Shown: positions 53,110-64,000 of the stretch, in pieces
Layout: every line of letters starts with the position of its first letter
How positions within the stretch are numbered: the stretch's first letter is position 1
Origin: Candidatus Tokpelaia sp. JSC161
GTDB taxonomy: Bacteria > Pseudomonadota > Alphaproteobacteria > Rhizobiales > Rhizobiaceae
DNA length: 64,000 bases
Assembly (NCBI GenBank): GCA_003331105.1
Contig: QEND01000001.1
Span: 620,001 to 684,000, forward strand
Direction: 5' to 3'
Made by a program: the position numbers and the translations under genes
Notes under the pieces: generated by a model
Seen by the model: only the letters and a program-made list of their open reading frames with translations
Database searches by the model: none
What the model was told of the DNA's origin: nothing

Positions 53110-53937
53110 TTAAAAATCAAACGATGCAGACGTAACCGCCCCAAAATAAACATCACCAGCTGGAATAATCACTTGCTGTCCATTCAATTTCCGAAGGATC
53201 AACTGACACTTTCTATCTATTGTTTCAAAAACACCTGATATAATTTCACTATGAAGTTTCACAGATATTTTCTGACCAAGCCCCGAGGCATAAGACAACC
53301 ATCTATTCCGAATAGCCTCAAGAGAAAAACCCCGATTCCATAATCGGTAATTATCAACCCATGTATATGAAAGTGCCTCGAAAAACATCTCTGGCGAACA
53401 ATTCACTCCCTTTTCTATCAAACTCGCTGTCGCATAAGAACAATTAACTGGCGATGAAACAATATTAACACCTATCCCAACTAAAATACCATTCATATGA
53501 TCTTTTAATGGAATCATTTCTAATAATATCCCAGCAAGCTTATCTCCACCAATCAGCACATCGTTAGGCCACTTCAAAGTAACAGACAGAACATTCTGCA
53601 GTGCCTGCGGTAACACACAACGAAGAGCTTCGATTAAAGAAATACCTGCAACAAAACCTAAAGAAGCTAACTTTCCAGGCTCAAAGTCATCAACCAACAA
53701 CAAAGTTGTATAAAGATTGCCAGCGGAACTGATCCATTGACGTCCACGACGTCCTCTACCAGCGATTTGCTCAGTAGCTACAATCCATAGCTGACCTTTT
53801 TCCCTCTCTTTTGCAAAAGTTCCTGCAAGGATATTCGTCGAATCAACTCGACCAAATGACTTGACCCGATAACCAGCATCTCTAGCATAAGACGAAAGAT
53901 AGAAGCTCACGATAGAATTTAAACTCCCCCCAAACAA
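53110..53937 (-). CDS. birA: Biotin--[acetyl-CoA-carboxylase] ligase
   Basis: Attaches biotin to the carboxyl carrier protein. 275 aa with VDSTN, the biotinyl-AMP motif ATEQIAGRGRRGRQW, LKWPNDVLIGGDKLAGIL and a C-terminal SH3-like domain. There is no N-terminal DNA-binding domain, so it should not be a repressor. The start is uncertain: TTG at 53937, 4 bp after nuoN, or GTG at 53910; neither has a good Shine-Dalgarno. Confidence 0.9.
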   Translation of the reverse strand: MFGGSLNSIVSFYLSSYARDAGYRVKSFGRVDSTNILAGTFAKEREKGQLWIVATEQIAGRGRRGRQWISSAGNLYTTLLLVDDFEPGKLASLGFVAGISLIEALRCVLPQALQNVLSVTLKWPNDVLIGGDKLAGILLEMIPLKDHMNGILVGIGVNIVSSPVNCSYATASLIEKGVNCSPEMFFEALSYTWVDNYRLWNRGFSLEAIRNRWLSYASGLGQKISVKLHSEIISGVFETIDRKCQLILRKLNGQQVIIPAGDVYFGAVTSASFDF

Positions 53938-53941
53938 TCTA

Positions 53942-55390
53942 TTAAAACAAAGACCTAGCTGCCTTTTCCGCTAAGGGCATAATCCATACACCAAAAAAAA
54001 CATAACATGATACAAAAATACCTGAGACAATCAAAACAAAACGCAATTCGCTCGATATAGGTAACAATAGACATCTTTCCTTATTAAACCATATCAAACT
54101 AACTATACGTAAATAATAAAATACACTGATAACAGAGGCTAACATCCCACACAGAACCAGAGGAAAAAAACCTTCGCCAACAGCTGCCCCAAAAGTATAC
54201 CACTTCGCAAAAAAACCAGCGAGAAAAGGAATACTTGCAAATGAAAACAAAAGCAGCGTCACAATAAGAGCTAAAAAAGGATCAGTACGGGCAAGACCAG
54301 AAAGATCATCAATCTTCTCCATATAACCATCTGGATTTTTCATGGCAAGAATCAAACTAAATAAGCCCAATGTCATGCTCATATAAATTAACATATAAAT
54401 AATTACACTTTGCACCCCCATCAGAGTACCGGATGAAAGACCAACAAGCGCATATCCCATATGGGAAATCGAAGAATAAGCCATAAGGCGTTTAATATTT
54501 CTTTGTCCAATCCCAGAAAAAGCACCAACTATCATCGATCCAAGCCCAATAAAAATGACAATTTGCTGCCATGCAGGCAGCATAATAGTTACCCTCTCTG
54601 AAGCAAAAACACGAATAACAAGACGGGTTATAAGAGAAATTGCTGCAACCTTTGGAGCCGTAGCAAAAAACGCTGTAACTGGTGTTGGCGCTCCTTCATA
54701 AACATCTGGTGTCCACATATGAAAAGGAACTGCAGAGATCTTAAAAGCAAGAGCAGCAAGAACAAAAACCATGCCAAAAATAACACCAACTTGCAAAGTC
54801 CCTCTAGAAAAAATATTAGAAATCTCTGAAAACCCTATAGAACCAGTATAACCATAAATTAGTGAAATACCATAAAGAAGCAACCCAGACGATAAAGCCC
54901 CCAGGACAAAATATTTAACTCCAGCCTCTGTTGCGCGCAAATCATCACGATCGATAGCAGCTAAGACATAAAGAGCTAGAGACTGTAATTCAATACCTAG
55001 ATAGAGTGATAGCATATTCCCGGCTGAAATCATGAACATCATACCTAATGTTGCGAACAAAATCAAAACAGGAAATTCAAATCTATCAATTTTTTTTACA
55101 CGCAAAAAATTGATAGATATCAGCAAAACAATAACAGTCCCGCCCAATACTAAAATTTTCATGAAATCGCTAAATGCATCTATAATTAATGCATCACCAA
55201 AGACCATCCCATGAGAAGGAAAAGCAATCAATAAAAAAAGAGCAGACATAAGAATAGCCATCGCTAATCTAACGAGTCTTTCATAAGAATCCTTCAAAAA
55301 AAGTCCGACTAAAAGCAAACAAACAGCCCCGATCGCTACCACTACCTCTGGAAGCAAGAGCCTGAGTTGTATCATGAGAGCCATTTTCAT
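53942..55390 (-). CDS. nuoN: NADH-quinone oxidoreductase subunit N
   Basis: 482-aa antiporter-like membrane subunit of complex I. Multiple helices with GIELQSLALYVLAA, the proton-channel region FKISAVPFHMWTPDVYEGAPTPV and RNIKRLMAYSSISHMGYALVG. Last nuo gene of the run, 7 bp after nuoM and followed by birA. Confidence 0.95.
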   Translation of the reverse strand: MKMALMIQLRLLLPEVVVAIGAVCLLLVGLFLKDSYERLVRLAMAILMSALFLLIAFPSHGMVFGDALIIDAFSDFMKILVLGGTVIVLLISINFLRVKKIDRFEFPVLILFATLGMMFMISAGNMLSLYLGIELQSLALYVLAAIDRDDLRATEAGVKYFVLGALSSGLLLYGISLIYGYTGSIGFSEISNIFSRGTLQVGVIFGMVFVLAALAFKISAVPFHMWTPDVYEGAPTPVTAFFATAPKVAAISLITRLVIRVFASERVTIMLPAWQQIVIFIGLGSMIVGAFSGIGQRNIKRLMAYSSISHMGYALVGLSSGTLMGVQSVIIYMLIYMSMTLGLFSLILAMKNPDGYMEKIDDLSGLARTDPFLALIVTLLLFSFASIPFLAGFFAKWYTFGAAVGEGFFPLVLCGMLASVISVFYYLRIVSLIWFNKERCLLLPISSELRFVLIVSGIFVSCYVFFGVWIMPLAEKAARSLF

Positions 55391-55397
55391 CTATTCA

Positions 55398-56903
55398 TTA
55401 CCATCTTAGAAAGACCATACGAGTAGCATTATTACAATGATTGACCAAAAGCTCAACAGAGGAATGCAGGACATTAAGTACTGGCGCAGGATAAATTCCA
55501 AAAACAACAGTTAATAAAATCATAGGATAAAGAATACATTTCTCACGGAATGACAAATCAGTTAAGGCTTGTAAATTTTCTTTATCAATAGTCCCAAAAA
55601 TAACTCTCCGATAAAGATAAAGCGAGTAAATAGCAGAAAAAATAATACCACTTGTTGCAACAATTGCAGCGAAGCTATTACCCTGGAAAACACCAATCGC
55701 AGTTAAAAACTCCCCAAGAAAACCAGATGTCCCTGGAAATCCAATATTAGCCATAGTAAAAATAAAAAAAACAGTAGCGTACTTTGGCATATTCTTAGCA
55801 AGCCCACTAAAAGCTATGATTTCACGCGTATGCACACGATCATAAAGAACTCCGATACAAAGAAATAACGCTGAAGAGACAATTCCATGAGATAACATCT
55901 GGACAATTGCCCCTTCAATACTCTGAATATTCTCTGCAAAGATACCCATCGTGCTATATCCCATATGAGCTATCGAAGAATAAGCAACTAACCTCTTCAT
56001 ATCTTTCTGACAAAAAGCTACAAGCGATGTATAAACAATAGCCACAGCAGAAAGTACAAAAATCAGTGGTGCAAAATTAGCAGAGGCAATAGGAAACATT
56101 GGCAAAGAAAAACGTAAAAAACCATATCCACCTAGCTTCAGTAAAATCCCAGCTAAGACAACTGAACCCGTAGTTGGTGCTTCAACATGAGCATCTGGTA
56201 ACCAAGTATGAAGTGGCCACATCGGTGTTTTAATAGAAAATGATGCGAAAAAGGCTAACCAAAGCCAATTCTGCATATAACAAGAAAATGGATAATTTAA
56301 AAGCGTAGGGATATCCAGTGATCCGACTTCCCAATACATCGCCATAATGGCAATTAACATCAGTAAAGAACCCAGTAATGTATAAAGAAAAAATTTTAAT
56401 GAAGCATAGACACGGTTGCCTCCACCCCAAACACCAATAATAATAAAAATTGGAATCAGACTTGCCTCAAAAAATATATAAAAGAGGAGTGCATTCAGTG
56501 CACAAAATACACCAATAAGCATTGTCTCCAGGATAAGAAAGGCAATCATGTACTCCTTAAATTGCTCAGTAACACTTTTCCAGCTCGCAAGAATACAAAA
56601 AGGTATGAGAAATGCAGAAAGAACAATAAAGAGAAGCGAAATACCATCAACACCTATATGATAACTAATACCAGCAGCAAGCCAATTCATATTCTCTTGC
56701 ATTTGAAAGCCAGCATCCTTATTATCAAAATTTACCCAAAGGACTAGGGACAGAATAAAGACAACAAGCGTTGTTAAAAAAGCCACGTTACGGATTTTTC
56801 GTCTGGCAATATAGCTATCATCCTCACTTATAAAAATAAGAAAAGCACCAAACAACGGAAGAAATATAATTATTGAAAGAATCGGCCATTGCTCTATCAT
56901 CAA
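55398..56903 (-). CDS. nuoM: NADH-quinone oxidoreductase subunit M
   Basis: 501-aa antiporter-like proton-pumping subunit of complex I. Typical segments are YHIGVDGISLLFIVLSAFLIPF, FFEASLIPIFIIIGVWG, KTPMWPLHTWLPDAHVEAPT and KDMKRLVAYSSIAHMGY. Its start overlaps the nuoL stop by 4 bp (ATGA). Confidence 0.96.
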   Translation of the reverse strand: MMIEQWPILSIIIFLPLFGAFLIFISEDDSYIARRKIRNVAFLTTLVVFILSLVLWVNFDNKDAGFQMQENMNWLAAGISYHIGVDGISLLFIVLSAFLIPFCILASWKSVTEQFKEYMIAFLILETMLIGVFCALNALLFYIFFEASLIPIFIIIGVWGGGNRVYASLKFFLYTLLGSLLMLIAIMAMYWEVGSLDIPTLLNYPFSCYMQNWLWLAFFASFSIKTPMWPLHTWLPDAHVEAPTTGSVVLAGILLKLGGYGFLRFSLPMFPIASANFAPLIFVLSAVAIVYTSLVAFCQKDMKRLVAYSSIAHMGYSTMGIFAENIQSIEGAIVQMLSHGIVSSALFLCIGVLYDRVHTREIIAFSGLAKNMPKYATVFFIFTMANIGFPGTSGFLGEFLTAIGVFQGNSFAAIVATSGIIFSAIYSLYLYRRVIFGTIDKENLQALTDLSFREKCILYPMILLTVVFGIYPAPVLNVLHSSVELLVNHCNNATRMVFLRW

Positions 56904-58837
56904 GTGAAGCTCCTAATCATCATCCAGCTCATGAAAAAAACAATGCCGATCAACATCGTAAATGCATAGTGATAAAGATACCCTGTTTGCATGCGGGTCA
57001 TCCTTTTTGTAATATCCAGAACCCTCCCCGCAAGAGCATTAGGGCCAAAACCATCAATAATCTTCACATCACAAATTTTCCAAAGAAAGGAGCTCAGAAC
57101 AAATGTTGGTTGCACAAAAACAAGTTTATACAACTTATCAAAATACCAGCTGTTCAGCAAAAATCTATAAACAGCAGGAAAAAAATAAGTTAGAAATTTA
57201 GGTATAGCAGGAAAAGAAATATAAAATAAAAAGGCTAGAACAAACCCAGCTATCATAACAAAAAACGGGACCCATGTAACCCATAGAGGAACATGCTCTA
57301 AGAGATTCTCTCCAGAGTTATAAAGTGCTCCCTTCCAAAATTGCTTATAATTTTCACCCAAAAAATAAGAATGGAAGATTCTTCCAGAAAAGAGTGCACC
57401 ACAAGCAAGAATCCCTAATGGGATCAGCATAACTAAAGGAGATTCACGGACATGAAATGTTGCACGTGGTTTACCATGAAATGTCATAAAAATAAGACGC
57501 CAAGAATAAAAACTTGTAAGAAAAGCAGAAATCACTAATAACCAAAAAGCAAATGAATGAGTTCTTGCAAAAACCACTTCAATAATAAAATCTTTAGAAA
57601 AAAACCCAGCTGTTCCAAAAAGAGTTTCAGGAAACCCAACACCTGTGAGAGCACAGGTACCAATAAGCATCATACAGTAAGTCGTTGGAATATATTTCCG
57701 CAAACCACCCATCTTCCGTATGTCCTGCTCACCGGAAACAGAATGAATCACTGAACCCGCACTAAGAAATAACAAGGCTTTAAAGAATGCATGAGTCAAC
57801 AGATGAAAAACAGCTGCACTATAAGCCCCAACTCCTAGGGCTGCAAACATGTAGCCTAGCTGAGAACAAGTCGAATATGCAATAACACGCTTAATATCAT
57901 TTTGAACTAAACCAACACTCGCAGCAAAAAATGCAGTTATTGCCCCAATAAAAGTAATCGTTCTCAAGGCTGTAGGTGAAAGCGCAAACAGTGGTGACAT
58001 ACGCGCTACCATAAATACACCAGCCGTAACCATAGTTGCCGCATGAATAAGAGCAGAAACTGGCGTAGGACCTTCCATAGCATCAGGCAACCAAGTATGA
58101 AACAAAAACTGAGCAGATTTTCCCATCGCTCCGATAAATAAAAGTAAACACACTATAGTCAACGCATCCCTAGGAATCACTTCCTGATTCAAGAAATACA
58201 AATTCCCTATAAATTCTCCAGATAAAGCTCTAGCAAAAATTACATCAAAGCTAAATGTACCAAAAAGAGAAAATATACAAAATATCCCGATAAGAAAACA
58301 AAAATCACTGATACGATTAACAAGAAAGGCTTTCATGGCCGCTATGTTGGCCGATGACCGCTGATACCAAAAACCAATGAGCAAATAAGAGACAAGGCCA
58401 ACTCCTTCCCACCCCACAAACATCTGAAGACAATTATCAGATGTTACCAAAAGCTGCATCATAAAGGTAAAAAGCGATAAATAGGAAAAGAAACGAGGCC
58501 TATCTGGATCATGATGCATATAACCAACTGAATAAATATGCACAAGCGCTGAAACTGAATTAACCACTACCAGCATGACAAGCGTCAGTGTATCGATCCG
58601 GAATTCCCAGTCAAAATTAAGATTTTTCACAGAAACCCAATGTAAAAGAGGAAAATGCAAGAGATTCACTTCAGAAAAAGCCATATGAATAAATGCAATC
58701 CACGAACACAGAGCAACAAATACCATCAAAGTACAAGTGACAAGCTCACTCCAAAAAATGCCAATTCTCTTTGTCCCTAAAAAAGAACATAAACAACCAA
58801 CGAATGGAAGAAAAATAATGAGACTATAGAATAACAT
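56900..58837 (-). CDS. nuoL: NADH-quinone oxidoreductase subunit L
   Basis: 645-aa antiporter-like subunit at the distal end of the complex I membrane arm. FVGWEGVGLVSYLLIGFWY, GKSAQFLFHTWLPDAMEGPTPVSALIHAATMV and NDIKRVIAYSTCSQLGYM are present, followed by the long C-terminal lateral helix region. Six bp after nuoK. Confidence 0.96.
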   Translation of the reverse strand: MLFYSLIIFLPFVGCLCSFLGTKRIGIFWSELVTCTLMVFVALCSWIAFIHMAFSEVNLLHFPLLHWVSVKNLNFDWEFRIDTLTLVMLVVVNSVSALVHIYSVGYMHHDPDRPRFFSYLSLFTFMMQLLVTSDNCLQMFVGWEGVGLVSYLLIGFWYQRSSANIAAMKAFLVNRISDFCFLIGIFCIFSLFGTFSFDVIFARALSGEFIGNLYFLNQEVIPRDALTIVCLLLFIGAMGKSAQFLFHTWLPDAMEGPTPVSALIHAATMVTAGVFMVARMSPLFALSPTALRTITFIGAITAFFAASVGLVQNDIKRVIAYSTCSQLGYMFAALGVGAYSAAVFHLLTHAFFKALLFLSAGSVIHSVSGEQDIRKMGGLRKYIPTTYCMMLIGTCALTGVGFPETLFGTAGFFSKDFIIEVVFARTHSFAFWLLVISAFLTSFYSWRLIFMTFHGKPRATFHVRESPLVMLIPLGILACGALFSGRIFHSYFLGENYKQFWKGALYNSGENLLEHVPLWVTWVPFFVMIAGFVLAFLFYISFPAIPKFLTYFFPAVYRFLLNSWYFDKLYKLVFVQPTFVLSSFLWKICDVKIIDGFGPNALAGRVLDITKRMTRMQTGYLYHYAFTMLIGIVFFMSWMMIRSFT

Positions 58838-58843
58838 TGTCCG

Positions 58844-59152
58844 TTAACCCTTCATTGTATTAACGTCTTCTACAGCGATAGAATTGCGATTTCTATAAAA
58901 AACCAACAGAATAGCAAGACCAATTGCTGTTTCTGCAGCTGCAACAGTTAACACAAATAATGCAAAGAGCTGCCCAGTTAAATCATGAAAAAGTGAAGAG
59001 AAGGCTACAAAGTTCAGATTCACCGCAAGTAATATTAATTCAATGGACATCAAAATAATGATAACATTTTTACGATTTAAAAAAATACCGAAAAGACCAA
59101 CTGCAAACAGAATAGCCGCAACGATTAAATAATGTACAATACCAACCTGCAT
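58844..59152 (-). CDS. nuoK: NADH-quinone oxidoreductase subunit K
   Basis: 102-aa membrane subunit with three helices and the conserved buried glutamates in [18 protein letters not shown] and [18 protein letters not shown], which belong to the proton path of complex I. Six-bp gaps to nuoJ and nuoL. Confidence 0.95.
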   Translation of the reverse strand: MQVGIVHYLIVAAILFAVGLFGIFLNRKNVIIILMSIELILLAVNLNFVAFSSLFHDLTGQLFALFVLTVAAAETAIGLAILLVFYRNRNSIAVEDVNTMKG

Positions 59153-59158
59153 CTTCCA

Positions 59159-59782
59159 TTAAATACCTTTATTGGATTCAACTTTTTTAACCTCAATAGC
59201 TGTCTCAGGAGTACGAGCTACCTGTCTCGCAATGACCTGACGTCTCGGTCCTATTCTATGACGTAATGTCAAAACAATAGCACCTATCATCGCTAATAAA
59301 AGAATTAAGCCAGAAACCTGAAAATAAAAAACATAATCCGTATATAAAAAATCCCCTAACGCTTGGGTATTACTCCGCAATGCCATATCTGGCATCGGAA
59401 AGAGAATCACAGACGGTCTGCAAAAATGAGAAGAGATAAAAACAGAAATCATCTCTATCAAAACAATCACACCTATCAAGAAAGCAAACCAATGACATTG
59501 CAATTGTAAAGCAGTCCGCTTCAAATGAGAAATATTAACATCAAGCATCATCACCACAAAAAGAAAGAGTACCGCTACCGCTCCGACATAGACCAAAAGC
59601 AAAATCATTGCCAAAAATTCTGCTCCAGCAAGCAAAAATAAAATAGCGGCACTCAAAAATGTAAGTATCAAGAATAAAACAGAATGAACAGGAATACGCG
59701 AGATCACAACCATAATTGCACTCGCAATCATCATCGAAGAAAATAGATAGAAAAATACGGATACCGGACCTTCTAGCATCAT
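59159..59782 (-). CDS. nuoJ: NADH-quinone oxidoreductase subunit J
   Basis: 207-aa membrane subunit of complex I with five helices. The conserved block LAMILLLVYVGAVAVLFLFVVMMLD contains the pi-bulge helix region. A hydrophilic C-terminal tail of about 35 residues (HRIGPRRQVIARQVARTPE) ends the protein. Between nuoI and nuoK in the standard order. Confidence 0.94.
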   Translation of the reverse strand: MMLEGPVSVFFYLFSSMMIASAIMVVISRIPVHSVLFLILTFLSAAILFLLAGAEFLAMILLLVYVGAVAVLFLFVVMMLDVNISHLKRTALQLQCHWFAFLIGVIVLIEMISVFISSHFCRPSVILFPMPDMALRSNTQALGDFLYTDYVFYFQVSGLILLLAMIGAIVLTLRHRIGPRRQVIARQVARTPETAIEVKKVESNKGI

Positions 59783-59791
59783 AATACCTCT

Positions 59792-60286
59792 TTAGCGATA
59801 AGGTGCATCTAATGCAATATTCCGTGCAATTTCACGTTCCCAAATGTCTCCATTAGCAAGCAGCTTGTCTTTATCATAATAGAGCTCTTTCCGGCTTTCC
59901 GTTGCAAACTCAAAATTTGGCCCCTCAACAATAGCATCAACAGGACACGCTTCTTGACAAAAACCACAATAAATACATTTCATCATATCAATATCATAGC
60001 GAATAGCCCTTCGCATACCATTATCACAAGTCCCTGATTCAATAATAATTGCCTGAGCAGGACAAATCGCTTCACATAACTTGCAAGCAATACAACGTTC
60101 TTCCCCATTGGGATAGCGACGTAGAGCATGCTCTCCACGAAAACGATGTGAGACATGCCCTTTTTCATACGGATAATTGATCGTTACTTTTTTAGAAAGG
60201 AGTTGCCGCATTGCTAAAAAAAATGCACGAATAAACTCAAGCAAAAGAAGAGATTTCGCAGATTGAAAAATCGCTGAAACTGACAT
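59792..60286 (-). CDS. nuoI: NADH-quinone oxidoreductase subunit I
   Basis: 164-aa ferredoxin-like subunit holding clusters N6a and N6b: [12 protein letters not shown] and [12 protein letters not shown]. The ATG at 60286 ([10 protein letters not shown]) has AGGAG 7 nt upstream and gives the family length; the open frame continues 31 codons further into nuoH without similarity. An amphipathic N-terminal helix lays it on the membrane domain. Confidence 0.95.
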   Translation of the reverse strand: MSVSAIFQSAKSLLLLEFIRAFFLAMRQLLSKKVTINYPYEKGHVSHRFRGEHALRRYPNGEERCIACKLCEAICPAQAIIIESGTCDNGMRRAIRYDIDMMKCIYCGFCQEACPVDAIVEGPNFEFATESRKELYYDKDKLLANGDIWEREIARNIALDAPYR

Positions 60287-60306
60287 CCAAGAACTCCTGT
60301 AACGGC

Positions 60307-61347
60307 TTATACCATTATCTTTAAAAAAAGAGCAGTTACGACGACCATGAGCAAAGAAAGTGGAAGAAAGACTTTCCATCCAAGATGCATGAGCTGATCA
60401 TAACGGTAGCGTGGAACAAAACTCTTTACCATCGCAAACATGAAAAAAACAAAGAAAGATTTTAACAGAAACCAAATAATACCCGGAACCCAATTAAGCC
60501 ATATCACATTCAAGGGAGACAACCAGCCACCAAGAAACAAAATCGTCGTCAAAGCACACATGAAGGCAACAGAGACATACTCACCAAGAAAAAATAACAA
60601 AAAAGGTGAAGACGAATACTCCACCATATGACCAGCAACCAGCTCGGATTCAGCTTCAACTAAATCAAAAGGAGGCCGATTGGTTTCAGCAAGAGCAGAG
60701 ATAAAAAAGACAAGAAACATTGGGAAAAGCTCTACCCAATACCAATCAAGAAACGAAGAACAAGGAATTCCGAGTTTGATCCCTAGTCCTTTGTTCTGAG
60801 CCATGACAATATCAGTTAAATTCAGAGAACCAACACAAAGAAGAACAGTCACTAAGACAAAACCTATGGATACTTCATATGAAATCATCTGCGCAGCAGA
60901 ACGCAAGGCACCAAGAAATGGATATTTAGAGTTAGATCCCCATCCTCCCATAATAACAGCATAAACTTCAAGTGAAGATATAGCGAGAATATAAAGAATC
61001 CCTACATTAATATCAGCTATCACCCAGCCTTTTTCAAAGGGAACCACAGCCCATAAGCTCAAGGCAAGAAAAGATGATAGAAAAGGAGCAAGCAAAAAAA
61101 CTCCTTTGTTAGCTTCGGATGGGATAATAGGCTCTTTTACCATAAATTTAATGAGATCAGCAAAAGATTGAAAAATGCCCCATGGACCTACGACATTTGG
61201 ACCCCGGCGCAGCTGTACGGCTGCCCATATTTTTCTATCAGCATAGATTAAATAAGCAACGACAAGTAACAAAAAAACTAAAACAAGCAAGGACTTAGAA
61301 GCAAGAATAAAAACTTGGAAAAGCCAGACTCTAAAAAAATCATCCAT
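60307..61347 (-). CDS. nuoH: NADH-quinone oxidoreductase subunit H
   Basis: 346-aa membrane subunit linking the peripheral arm to the pump and lining the quinone site. Conserved segments are [75 protein letters not shown] and [15 protein letters not shown]. Two bp after nuoG. Confidence 0.96.
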   Translation of the reverse strand: MDDFFRVWLFQVFILASKSLLVLVFLLLVVAYLIYADRKIWAAVQLRRGPNVVGPWGIFQSFADLIKFMVKEPIIPSEANKGVFLLAPFLSSFLALSLWAVVPFEKGWVIADINVGILYILAISSLEVYAVIMGGWGSNSKYPFLGALRSAAQMISYEVSIGFVLVTVLLCVGSLNLTDIVMAQNKGLGIKLGIPCSSFLDWYWVELFPMFLVFFISALAETNRPPFDLVEAESELVAGHMVEYSSSPFLLFFLGEYVSVAFMCALTTILFLGGWLSPLNVIWLNWVPGIIWFLLKSFFVFFMFAMVKSFVPRYRYDQLMHLGWKVFLPLSLLMVVVTALFLKIMV

Positions 61348-61349
61348 AT

Positions 61350-63425
61350 TCAGTCACTGATATGCTTGTTTTGGAGGCTAGAGCATTCACGCATAACAGC
61401 TGAGGCTCTAGCAATAGGATTTGTAAGATAAAAATCTTGAATCGGTGAAGTGAAAGCATATTTTCTAAAATTTCGCAAATTAGCCTCTTCAGCCAAAATA
61501 AAAATATCATCAATCTTCCCAGCAAAAATATCATCAATCTCTTTAAAATGAGGATAATCCATGATAAGCTTGGAGCGCAATTCATAAAGAGAATTAAAAG
61601 AAAAAGGACAGCCTAATACATCAGAAAGAGCACGAAGAATAGCCCAATCTTCTTTCGCTTGACCAGGAGGAAATCCTACAGCATTCGTCATCTGCAAACG
61701 ACCTTCTGTATTTACATAAAGACCTGATTTTTCAGTATAGGTCGCCCCTGGTAAAACTACATTAGCTAAACGAGCTCCCTTATCCCCATGACTTCCAATA
61801 TAAACTACAAATTTCTTTCTAGCAGTAGAAACATCACACTCATCAGCACCAAGTAAAAAAAGAACGGCAGAATTATTTAAAATATCAGAAGCGGTTTTCC
61901 CATTTTTACAAACAAATCCTATATCTAAGCCACCAACACGCGATGCCGCCGTATGGAGAATAGCAAAACCATTCCATTCATTTCTAACAGCCTCTATATT
62001 ACAAGCAAGCTTCGCAGAAAGCCTCAAGACTTCTGTCCCTTCCTTCCCAATTAAGGCTCCCTGACCAATAAGAATTATTGGCTTCTTTGCCTTCTTTAAA
62101 ATTTTAAAAAAGATACCATTGCCTAAAACAAGATCATTTAAACTTTCTAGACCTGGACCCAGATAATGATAGCGATAACGTAATTCAGTCTTTGCACCTA
62201 TCAGACCAATAGGATAATGACCCATTCCTTGCCTTTTACGAATCCGTGCATTAAGAACAGCCCCCTCAATGCGTGGATTACTACCAATAATTAACAGTGT
62301 ATCTGAATCCTCAATTCCTGCAATTGTTGGATTAAAAATATAGGTCGATCGACCAAAAGAAGGATTCAAGATTGTACCATCTTGCCGACAATCAATATTA
62401 TCTGATCCCAAAGACTGAAGTAGCAACTTCAAAGCATACATTTCTTCAACTGTTGCTAAATCACCAGCAAGAGCACCAATCGCCTTATTGCTTTTTAAAA
62501 CTGCACTTCGAATAGCAGAAAAAGCTTCCTCCCAACTCACTGATATCAGATAATTTTTTTCATTACGTAAATAAGGACGATCCAACCGCCTTTTCCGCAA
62601 CCCATCCCAGATAAAACGTGTTTTATCAGAAATCCATTCCTCATTTACCGCCTCATTCACACGCGGTAAAATTCGCATGACCTCAGCTCCACGACTATCA
62701 ACACGAATAGCACTGCCTAAGGCATCCATCACATCAATCGTATCAGTCTTAGTTAACTCCCATGAACGCGCTTGAAAAGCATAGGGACGAGAAGTCAAAG
62801 CACCAACTGGACAAAGATCAATGAGATTACCTTGTAACTCTGATGTCATAGAGTGCTCAAGAAAAGTTGTAATTTCAGAATCCTCCCCACGACCAATGAA
62901 TCCAAGCTCAGATAGCCCGGCTACCTCAGTTGTAAAACGCACACACCGGGTGCAATGAATACAGCGTGTCATCACCGTTTTAATAAGTGGCCCAATATAC
63001 TTATCCTCAACAGCACGCTTATTTTCAGTATACCTAGAAAAATCCCTTCCATAAAGCATAGTTTGATCTTGAAGATCACACTCACCTCCCTGATCGCATA
63101 TCGGACAATCCAATGGATGATTAATCAAAATAAATTCTAATACACCCTTACGGGATTTTTTAACCATATCTGTCTCTGTGAATATCTCAGGTAACTCACC
63201 ATGAGGACCAGTACGTAGATCAAGAACTCCCATAGCACATGAGGTAATTGGTTTAGGGGGACCGCCTTTTACCTCTACCAAACACATCCGGCAATTTCCC
63301 GCAATAGACAAACGCTCATGAAAACAAAAACGTGGAATCTCTGCACCTGCAGCCTCAGCTGCTTGCAGCAGCGTATAATGATCTGGAACATCAATCTTCT
63401 TACCGTTAACCTTGATTTCTGCCAT
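61350..63425 (-). CDS. nuoG: NADH-quinone oxidoreductase subunit G
   Basis: 691-aa iron-sulfur subunit of the peripheral arm. N-terminal 2Fe-2S ligands Cys34, Cys45, Cys48 and Cys63 ([15 protein letters not shown]), the His-plus-Cys N5 motif [18 protein letters not shown], and [10 protein letters not shown] with a later LCPVGAL. The rest is the molybdopterin-oxidoreductase-like domain, with no cofactor expected. 35 bp after nuoF. Confidence 0.95.
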   Translation of the reverse strand: MAEIKVNGKKIDVPDHYTLLQAAEAAGAEIPRFCFHERLSIAGNCRMCLVEVKGGPPKPITSCAMGVLDLRTGPHGELPEIFTETDMVKKSRKGVLEFILINHPLDCPICDQGGECDLQDQTMLYGRDFSRYTENKRAVEDKYIGPLIKTVMTRCIHCTRCVRFTTEVAGLSELGFIGRGEDSEITTFLEHSMTSELQGNLIDLCPVGALTSRPYAFQARSWELTKTDTIDVMDALGSAIRVDSRGAEVMRILPRVNEAVNEEWISDKTRFIWDGLRKRRLDRPYLRNEKNYLISVSWEEAFSAIRSAVLKSNKAIGALAGDLATVEEMYALKLLLQSLGSDNIDCRQDGTILNPSFGRSTYIFNPTIAGIEDSDTLLIIGSNPRIEGAVLNARIRKRQGMGHYPIGLIGAKTELRYRYHYLGPGLESLNDLVLGNGIFFKILKKAKKPIILIGQGALIGKEGTEVLRLSAKLACNIEAVRNEWNGFAILHTAASRVGGLDIGFVCKNGKTASDILNNSAVLFLLGADECDVSTARKKFVVYIGSHGDKGARLANVVLPGATYTEKSGLYVNTEGRLQMTNAVGFPPGQAKEDWAILRALSDVLGCPFSFNSLYELRSKLIMDYPHFKEIDDIFAGKIDDIFILAEEANLRNFRKYAFTSPIQDFYLTNPIARASAVMRECSSLQNKHISD

Positions 63426-63460
63426 TACTTATGATCCAAAATATATTTTCTCTGAAAAGT

Positions 63461-64000
63461 CTACTTATCAGCATGACGCGTATAAGTATCTATCCTTTTT
63501 TCAATATCATATCTAAAATTACGTATCAGTCCCTGTACTGGCCAAGCAGCAGCATCTCCTAAAGCACAAATTGTATGTCCTTCAATTTGTTTTGAAACTT
63601 CAAAAAGAAGATCAATTTCTTGCTTCTGGGCACAGCCTTCAACCATACGAGCGAGAATACGCATCATCCAACCCGTACCTTCGCGGCACGGGGTACACTG
63701 ACCACAACTTTCATGCTTGAAAAAAACTGAAATGCGCCAAATAGCTTTGATAATATCTGTAGATTTATCCATAATAATGAGGCCACCAGTACCGAAAGAT
63801 GAGTTAACCTGACGTAAGCCATCAAAATCCATAAGAGTATCCATCATATCATCAGCGCGGACTAATGGACATGATGCCCCTCCTGGGATAACAGCGAGCA
63901 AGTTATCCCATCCACCACGAATTCCCCCAGCATATCTTTCAATTAATTCAGGAAAGCTAATTCCCAGCTCTTCTTCAATCAAACACGGCCTATTCACATG
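63461..64000 (-). CDS. nuoF: NADH-quinone oxidoreductase subunit F (5' end outside window)
   Basis: C-terminal 180 residues of the NADH-binding subunit, which is about 430 aa when complete. The N3 cluster motif [16 protein letters not shown] and the later cysteine in [16 protein letters not shown] are present. The frame is open to base 64000 (reading H-V-N-R-P-C), matching the family's GHVNxPC segment, so the GTG at 63997 is internal and not a start. Confidence 0.93.
   Translation of the reverse strand, partial: HVNRPCLIEEELGISFPELIERYAGGIRGGWDNLLAVIPGGASCPLVRADDMMDTLMDFDGLRQVNSSFGTGGLIIMDKSTDIIKAIWRISVFFKHESCGQCTPCREGTGWMMRILARMVEGCAQKQEIDLLFEVSKQIEGHTICALGDAAAWPVQGLIRNFRYDIEKRIDTYTRHADK

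Noticed and set aside
60287-60379. 31-residue N-terminal extension of nuoI
   Set aside because: It overlaps nuoH, lacks similarity to NuoI, and ATG 60286 has AGGAG in the right place.

Overview
The window looks like the chromosome of an AT-rich alphaproteobacterium, most likely in or near Rhodospirillales/Acetobacterales. The evidence is the gene content and order: an ATM1-type ABC exporter followed by psd-pssA, a metX-metW pair divergent from hisC-tyrA, mutY next to a CcrM-type GANTC methylase, ilvD-tamA-tamB, tolQRAB, and nuoFGHIJKLMN followed by birA and an RNase J gene. The species is not identifiable by eye. Low GC, tight packing with many overlapping gene ends, and a few decaying genes suggest a host-associated or genome-reduced lifestyle (inference).

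Layout. 1-3504: ABC exporter (5' end outside the window) and phosphatidylethanolamine synthesis. 3484-8123: ChaC-like enzyme, hisC-tyrA on minus, metX-metW on plus. 8209-13908: DsbA-like thiol protein, a DciA-like protein, mutY, ccrM, a HAD phosphatase and thrC. 13928-16945: a large membrane GGDEF/EAL protein with degenerate catalytic motifs. 17052-22983: gyrB, thiC, uppP and a GST. 23171-26501: an SDR epimerase, a gene-poor stretch with debris, glk, an IscA-type protein and a cytochrome c. 26532-34613: aspS, rnd, pfkB, then a minus-strand lptC-lptA-lptB-fba-mrp block. 34742-37508: ihfB remnant, lapA, two RNA-methyltransferase-like genes and lspA. 37426-45726: ilvD-tamA-tamB on minus. 45917-51055: tolQRAB-ureEFG on minus. 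51284-51370: tRNA-Ser(GCU). 51379-64000: the complex I operon, birA and RNase J, with nuoF cut by the window edge.

The genes are overwhelmingly housekeeping: envelope biogenesis (Lpt, Tam, Tol, UppP, LspA, PE lipids), respiration (complex I, cytochrome c), amino acid synthesis (Met, Thr, Tyr/His, branched chain), thiamine and sugar phosphorylation. glk, a PfkB-type phosphofructokinase and a class I aldolase together point to an Embden-Meyerhof route. I see no prophage, insertion sequence, CRISPR array or defence island, and no convincing new multi-gene system. The most informative oddities are a frameshifted ihfB remnant just before lapA; a tamA gene whose signal peptide can only be reached from an in-frame AUA behind a good Shine-Dalgarno; a GGDEF/EAL protein with eroded active sites; urease accessory genes ureEFG in the place expected for pal, with no urease subunits nearby; an Mrp ATPase without its N-terminal domain or CxxC motif; and a GC-rich 45-bp-type repeat in tolA.
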